In this document: positions 60,250-64,000 of the stretch, piece after piece
How the letters are laid out: every line of letters begins with the position of its first letter
Position numbering within the stretch: the stretch's first letter is position 1
Assembly: GCA_020832285.1 (NCBI GenBank)
Contig: JAFIFB010000016.1
Coordinates: 30,591 to 94,590, forward strand
Source of the DNA: Balneolaceae bacterium
Lineage (GTDB): Bacteria; Bacteroidota; Rhodothermia; Balneolales; Balneolaceae
DNA: 64,000 nt
Reading direction: 5' to 3'
Position numbers and translations under genes: made by a program
Notes under the pieces: model-generated
The model's input: the letters and a program-made list of their open reading frames with translations, nothing else
Databases searched by the model: none
What the model was told of the DNA's origin: nothing

Positions 60250-62298
60250 ATGTCGATTTTTAAACTTCATTCCCCGTGGGAACCGGCCGGCGATCAGCCT
60301 AACGCTATCCGGGAATTGACCGAAGGGATTCATCAAAATGACAAATTTCAGACGCTGCTCGGAATAACGGGCTCCGGGAAAACCCGCACCGTCGCCGGGG
60401 TGATTGAAAATGTGCAGAAACCTACCCTGGTAATGAGCCACAACAAAACGCTGGCCGCACAGCTCTATCGCGAATTAAGCGACTTTTTCCCCGAAAACCG
60501 CGTGGAGTTTTTCATCTCTTACTACGACTATTACCAGCCCGAAGCCTACCTCTCCGCCCAGGACAAATACATCGAAAAAGATCTCTCCATCAACGAAGAG
60601 ATCCAGCGGCTGCGGCTGCGTGCCACCAGTTCGCTGCTTTCGGGCCGCCGCGACGTGATTATCGTCTCCTCGGTGAGCTGTATTTACGGCATCGGGTCGC
60701 CCTCAGAGTACGAAAAACTGATCATCCACCTTGAGACCGGGATGGAGATTCCGCGCAATACGCTGCTCTACGACCTTGTGGATCTCCACTACAACCGCAA
60801 TGACCTGGATTTTACACGGGGCACCTTCCGCGTGCGTGGTGATGTGGTGGACCTCTACCCCGCCTACTCCGAAGAGGGACTGCGTGTATCTTTCTGGGGC
60901 GATGAAGTGGAAAAAATGGAAATTTTTGATGTGGATTCCGGAAACATTATCGAAGAAATTGATGAATTCCGCGTCTACCCCGCTTCGCACTATGTAACCA
61001 CCAAAGAACGGCTGGATGAGTCGATCGAACAGATCCGCGAAGAGATGTACTGGCGGGTGGAAGTGCTCCAAAACGAAGAAAAGTTCCTTGAAGCCAAACG
61101 CCTGGAACAACGCACGCTGTTTGATATCGAGATGATGCAGGAGATCGGGTACTGCTCCGGAATTGAAAACTATTCCCGGTATCTGAGTGCCAGAAAACCG
61201 GGTGAACGCCCCTACTGCCTGATGGATTATTTCCCCGATGATTATCTGCTCGTGGTGGATGAGAGCCATCAGTCCGTTCCGCAGATCGGTGCGATGTACG
61301 GCGGCGACCGGTCCCGCAAAATTGAACTTGTGGAACACGGTTTCCGGCTTCCGTCAGCAATGGATAACCGCCCCCTCACTTTCGATGAGTGGGAAGGCAT
61401 GATCAATCAGGCCATATTTGTGAGCGCCACACCTGCCGATTATGAATTGGAAAAATCTGACGGGGTTTATGTGGAGCAGATCATCCGTCCAACCGGTTTG
61501 ATGGAACCCGAAATTGAAGTACGCCCCCTCTCCACCCAGGTGGATGACCTCCTTGAAGAAATCCGCCTCCGGGCCAATAATAATGACCGGATTCTGTGCA
61601 TCACCCTTACCAAGCGGCTGAGTGAAGAGCTGAGCGAGTACCTGAAAAACCTTGGAATTTCTGCCGCATACATGCACAGTGAGCTGGATGCGATGCAGCG
61701 CGTGGAAGTCCTCTATAAATACCGCCGGGGAGACTTCAAAGTACTGGTTGGAATCAACCTTTTGAGGGAGGGAATCGACATCCCGGAACTGAGCCTCGTT
61801 GCGATTATGGATGCTGATAAGGAAGGTTTCCTTCGGTCCGAAACATCACTGTTCCAGATTGTGGGACGTGCGGCCCGGAATGTTGAGGGAAAAGCCATTC
61901 TTTATGCGGATAAGATCACCAAGAGTATGCAGAAAGTGATCGACGAAACGAACCGCCGCCGTGAGATTCAGAGGAAATATAATGAAGAGCACGGCATCAC
62001 CCCGGAAACTATCCGCAAAGAGCTTAAACCGCTTGTTGATCCCGCACTAATCTCCACGCAGGACTTTACCCTCGATTCCACAAAAAAGGAAGAAGATGAC
62101 TATCTTGAAGTGGTAAAAGTGGCCGACGAGGGCGTCCGGTACAAAGCCAGTCCGGCCATGAAAGAAGTTACGTTTGAGAGTAAAGAGAAGTTCCTCAAAT
62201 ATCTTCGCGAATCGATGTATCATTCCGCCAAAAACATGGAATTTGAGGAAGCCGCGCGGATTCGCGATCAAATTGCTAAATTAGAAAAAGAACTCTGA
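60250..62298 (+). CDS. uvrB: UvrABC excision repair subunit B
   Basis: A 682-residue UvrB, the damage-verifying helicase-like subunit of nucleotide excision repair. Signatures: FKLHSPWEPAGDQPNAIRELTEGI at the start, Walker A LLGITGSGKT, the beta-hairpin FFISYYDYYQPEAYLSAQDKYIEKD that clamps DNA, DEXH motif VVDESHQ, EGFLRSETSLFQIVGRAARN (motif VI), and the C-terminal UVR/UvrC-binding domain SAKNMEFEEAARIRDQIAKLE. Length is typical. A methyltransferase gene follows 14 bases after the stop and may be cotranscribed. Confidence 0.98.
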   Translation: MSIFKLHSPWEPAGDQPNAIRELTEGIHQNDKFQTLLGITGSGKTRTVAGVIENVQKPTLVMSHNKTLAAQLYRELSDFFPENRVEFFISYYDYYQPEAYLSAQDKYIEKDLSINEEIQRLRLRATSSLLSGRRDVIIVSSVSCIYGIGSPSEYEKLIIHLETGMEIPRNTLLYDLVDLHYNRNDLDFTRGTFRVRGDVVDLYPAYSEEGLRVSFWGDEVEKMEIFDVDSGNIIEEIDEFRVYPASHYVTTKERLDESIEQIREEMYWRVEVLQNEEKFLEAKRLEQRTLFDIEMMQEIGYCSGIENYSRYLSARKPGERPYCLMDYFPDDYLLVVDESHQSVPQIGAMYGGDRSRKIELVEHGFRLPSAMDNRPLTFDEWEGMINQAIFVSATPADYELEKSDGVYVEQIIRPTGLMEPEIEVRPLSTQVDDLLEEIRLRANNNDRILCITLTKRLSEELSEYLKNLGISAAYMHSELDAMQRVEVLYKYRRGDFKVLVGINLLREGIDIPELSLVAIMDADKEGFLRSETSLFQIVGRAARNVEGKAILYADKITKSMQKVIDETNRRREIQRKYNEEHGITPETIRKELKPLVDPALISTQDFTLDSTKKEEDDYLEVVKVADEGVRYKASPAMKEVTFESKEKFLKYLRESMYHSAKNMEFEEAARIRDQIAKLEKEL

Positions 62299-62312
62299 AT
62301 GATTCGTTACCC

Positions 62313-62876
62313 ATGAGCAAAATAGACTTTTTGAAAACCTTCATCAAAGACCGTGATGTGGCTTCGGTCACACCCACTTCTCAGCACTGTGTAAAAAAAG
62401 TGTGTACCAATATCGATTTTACCAAAGATTTTACCCTCGTGGAGTACGGCCCGGGGGATGGAGTTTTTTCGAAATATCTGGTCAATAAAATGTCACCCGA
62501 TTCCCGCCTGATTCTGATTGAATCGAATGAGAATTTTGTGACTCATCTGAAAAAAACGATCAGAGATCCCAGGGTAGAGATTCACAACGTCCTGGCTGGT
62601 GATGTGGAAACTGTCCTGAAACCGGATGAGATCGGAAGCATCGACTATGTGCTGTCGGGCATACCCTTTTCTTTCCTGAAAAAAGACCGGAAAATTATAG
62701 TGCTGGAAGCCACCAAACGAATATTGAAAAACGGAGGCCTTTTTCTTGCCTACCAGACCAGCGGACACCTGAAAAAACCGGTAATGGAAGTATTCGGAAA
62801 CCTCGAAACCGAACGTGAAATGCTGAACCTGCCTCCCTACCTGATATATAGGGTGGTGAAGAATGAATTTGAGTAG
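62313..62876 (+). CDS. SAM-dependent methyltransferase (phospholipid N-methyltransferase-like)
   Basis: A 187-residue class I methyltransferase. Motif I is TLVEYGPGDGVFSKYL, followed by LILIESNENFVTHL (acidic strand 2) and IDYVLSGIPFSFLKKDRK (motif IV, with IPF as in KsgA/PmtA-like enzymes). The C-terminal FLAYQTSGHLKKPVMEVFG and NLPPYLIYRV end is typical of COG3963 phospholipid N-methyltransferases. The short length excludes a full KsgA. It would methylate phosphatidylethanolamine-type headgroups; the substrate is inferred from family. Likely in an operon with uvrB by spacing only. Confidence 0.8.
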   Translation: MSKIDFLKTFIKDRDVASVTPTSQHCVKKVCTNIDFTKDFTLVEYGPGDGVFSKYLVNKMSPDSRLILIESNENFVTHLKKTIRDPRVEIHNVLAGDVETVLKPDEIGSIDYVLSGIPFSFLKKDRKIIVLEATKRILKNGGLFLAYQTSGHLKKPVMEVFGNLETEREMLNLPPYLIYRVVKNEFE

Positions 62877-63007
62877 TGAGTATCGAGTAGCAGGTATTGA
62901 GACTTTTTCGGACTTTTCAAAAAGATAAACCCAGAATAAGTGCCAAGCCAATTCAGGGATAAACAACATCTGAATACTCGATACTCAGTACTCGATTCTC
63001 CAAAAAA
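62877..63007. repeat. Short dispersed repeat (GAGTATCGAGTA palindrome)
   Basis: GTGAGTATCGAGTAGCAGGTATTGAG just after the methyltransferase stop faces GAATACTCGATACTCAGTACTCGATT before aat. The words are complementary, so the transcript could fold into a long stem. Related GAGTATTGAG words occur near 27620-27632. This is an intergenic repeat of unknown function that may act as a terminator. Confidence 0.5.
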
Positions 63008-63610
63008 ATGAACCCCTCTGAAAAAAAAATTATCCCTCCGGAAATTCTGCTGAACGGGTACCGTCAGGGAGTTTTTCCGATGAGTGAATCCAGAGAGGAT
63101 AAAAGTGTGGGCTGGTATTCAGCACGGAGACGGGGAATTATTCCGATGGATCGGTTCCGGGTCTCCAAAAATGTGAGAAGAATCGTCCGACAGGAGAGGT
63201 TCGAATGCCGGGTTAACACCTGTTTCCGGACGGTAATGGAAGCGTGTGCTAACCGCGACTCTACATGGATTTCGGAACTGATCATCAACTCATTTGAGGT
63301 ACTACACCTGGCCGGTCACGCTCATTCTGTGGAGATGTTTGATGCAAATGATCAACTTTCCGCCGGACTTTACGGCGTATCACTCGGAGCCGCTTTTTTC
63401 GGTGAGTCGATGTTTAAACTTGCCAATGAAGCCGATAAAGTGGCCTTGTGGCACTGCCATCAGATTCTTCAGCAAAACGGTTTTGAACTGTGGGACACTC
63501 AGTTCTACAGCGATCACCTCTCTCAGTTTGGCTGCATTGAAATATCAACCGAAGAGTACGAGGAACGGCTTGAACTTGCCCTTCAAAAAGAAGCTGATTT
63601 TGTAATCTGA
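63008..63610 (+). CDS. aat: Leucyl/phenylalanyl-tRNA-protein transferase
   Basis: A 200-residue Aat, which adds Leu or Phe from aminoacyl-tRNA to N-terminal Arg or Lys of proteins and marks them for ClpSAP degradation. Signatures: LLNGYRQGVFPMSE, VGWYSARRRGIIPMDRFRVS, VMEACANRDSTWISELIINSFEVLHLAGHAHSVEMFD, LSAGLYGVSLGAAFFGESMF and LWDTQFYSDHLSQFGCIEIS. Length is normal for the family. Start ATG at 63008. Single gene. Confidence 0.95.
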   Translation: MNPSEKKIIPPEILLNGYRQGVFPMSESREDKSVGWYSARRRGIIPMDRFRVSKNVRRIVRQERFECRVNTCFRTVMEACANRDSTWISELIINSFEVLHLAGHAHSVEMFDANDQLSAGLYGVSLGAAFFGESMFKLANEADKVALWHCHQILQQNGFELWDTQFYSDHLSQFGCIEISTEEYEERLELALQKEADFVI

Positions 63611-64000
63611 CGGATTTTTTCACCTCTTTTTTTAGGTTTACTTATTCACTTGACTGTCATCCTGATGTAAGTGATCCGCCGGCTGGCGGAGAACGCATCG
63701 AGGAATCTCCTTATTAAAACTCCCGCCTATCACAGGGAGATGTCTCGACTCCATTCGTCGCTTTGCTCCTTATTGCGCTACTGGTGACAGATTGTTTTAG
63801 CCCTATCCACTCGGACCCATCCCCCGGCCCCTTCCCTATGCCGCAACTGCACGGCACAAGGAAGGGGTGACTCTTTTGTTGAGTGGTTGCCTTCGAAATA
63901 GGTGAAAGCCCCTCCTTGCGGCGTGCTTTTCGCCGGAGGGAGGGGTTGGGGTGGGTCCGCAATGATCGAAATTATGACTCTATATAAAAGTGGATTTCTG
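63611..64000. other. Intergenic region with dispersed repeats at the window edge
   Basis: No gene. 63652-63715 contains CTGTCATCCTGATG, GATCCGCCGGCTGGCGGAGAACGCATC and GAGGAATCTCC, related in style to the CATCTCGAC...GAGAGATCTCC repeats at 59902-60117. 63720-63785 holds another GGGAGATGTCTCGACTCC word. 63895-63960 has CCCTCCTTGCGGCG and GCCGGAGGGAGGGGTTGGGG, a further common intergenic repeat. The last 40 bases are unremarkable. Confidence 0.5.

Overview
The window looks like a chromosomal segment of a member of the Bacteroidota/Balneolota group (a Balneolaceae-like marine bacterium is my best guess). The reasons are the protein style (HisKA_2 kinase with a MASE1-like membrane part, isolated sucC, lipoproteins with Bacteroidota-type lipoboxes) and many short dispersed palindromic repeats between genes. 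Taxonomy is inferred from protein and repeat style only. Housekeeping genes sit at the edges and in the middle: a DHFR-like reductase, pdxH, a thioredoxin-like ferredoxin, sucC, tRNA-Pro(GGG), mscL, uvrB, a phospholipid-methyltransferase-like gene and aat. They are separated by accessory blocks.

Block 1 (6.5-36.5 kb) is a complete extracellular contractile injection system (eCIS, Afp/PVC/AlgoCIS-like), all on the + strand. It starts with an AraC-type regulator. Then come a Pvc16-type cap/terminator, two sheaths (one with a ~138-residue insert), two gp19-type tubes, a DUF5908 protein, a LysM baseplate protein, a VgrG-like spike, a PAAR tip, gp25, baseplate J, an Afp12-like wedge, a large PKD-containing fibre-position protein, a tape-measure protein and an AAA+ ATPase. 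Downstream is a cargo cassette: an EEP-fold nuclease, a peptidoglycan-binding M15 peptidase, and four proteins that begin with the same 52-residue leader. Three of these four carry the DUF4157 (eCIS_core) domain and have unrelated C-termini. The fourth keeps only the leader, followed by a peptidoglycan-binding domain and an HEAWH metallopeptidase-like domain. A duplicated 3' scrap of the M15 gene between two cargo genes records how the cassette grew.

Block 2 (36.7-42.7 kb) is a low-density region. It holds a compositionally chimeric lipoprotein, a partial copy of the tRNA-Pro gene, a frameshifted GIY-YIG nuclease, an apparently catalytically dead RAYT-like transposase, sucC, and several families of dispersed repeats, including a ~134-bp MITE-like palindrome with three copies in the window.

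Block 3 (43.3-54.8 kb) is an AT-rich island that looks like defence. A divergent WYL-domain regulator faces a run of seven + strand genes that ends at a strong terminator. The first gene fuses a degenerate HsdM-like methyltransferase, an HsdS-like target-recognition domain and a histidine kinase. The second is a response regulator with an unrecognised output domain. Directly behind it lies the last ~64 codons of a type I restriction hsdR gene. The run continues with a DUF3696 AAA ATPase, a PLD/MIT_C-like protein, a radical-SAM protein, a methyltransferase-SF1 helicase fusion and an unnamed conserved protein. I think this is the most likely undescribed system in the window. Block 4 (55.2-58.3 kb) is an intact IS21 element with a 5-bp target duplication that splits a HigA-like antitoxin gene. 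The flanks hold more decayed repeats.
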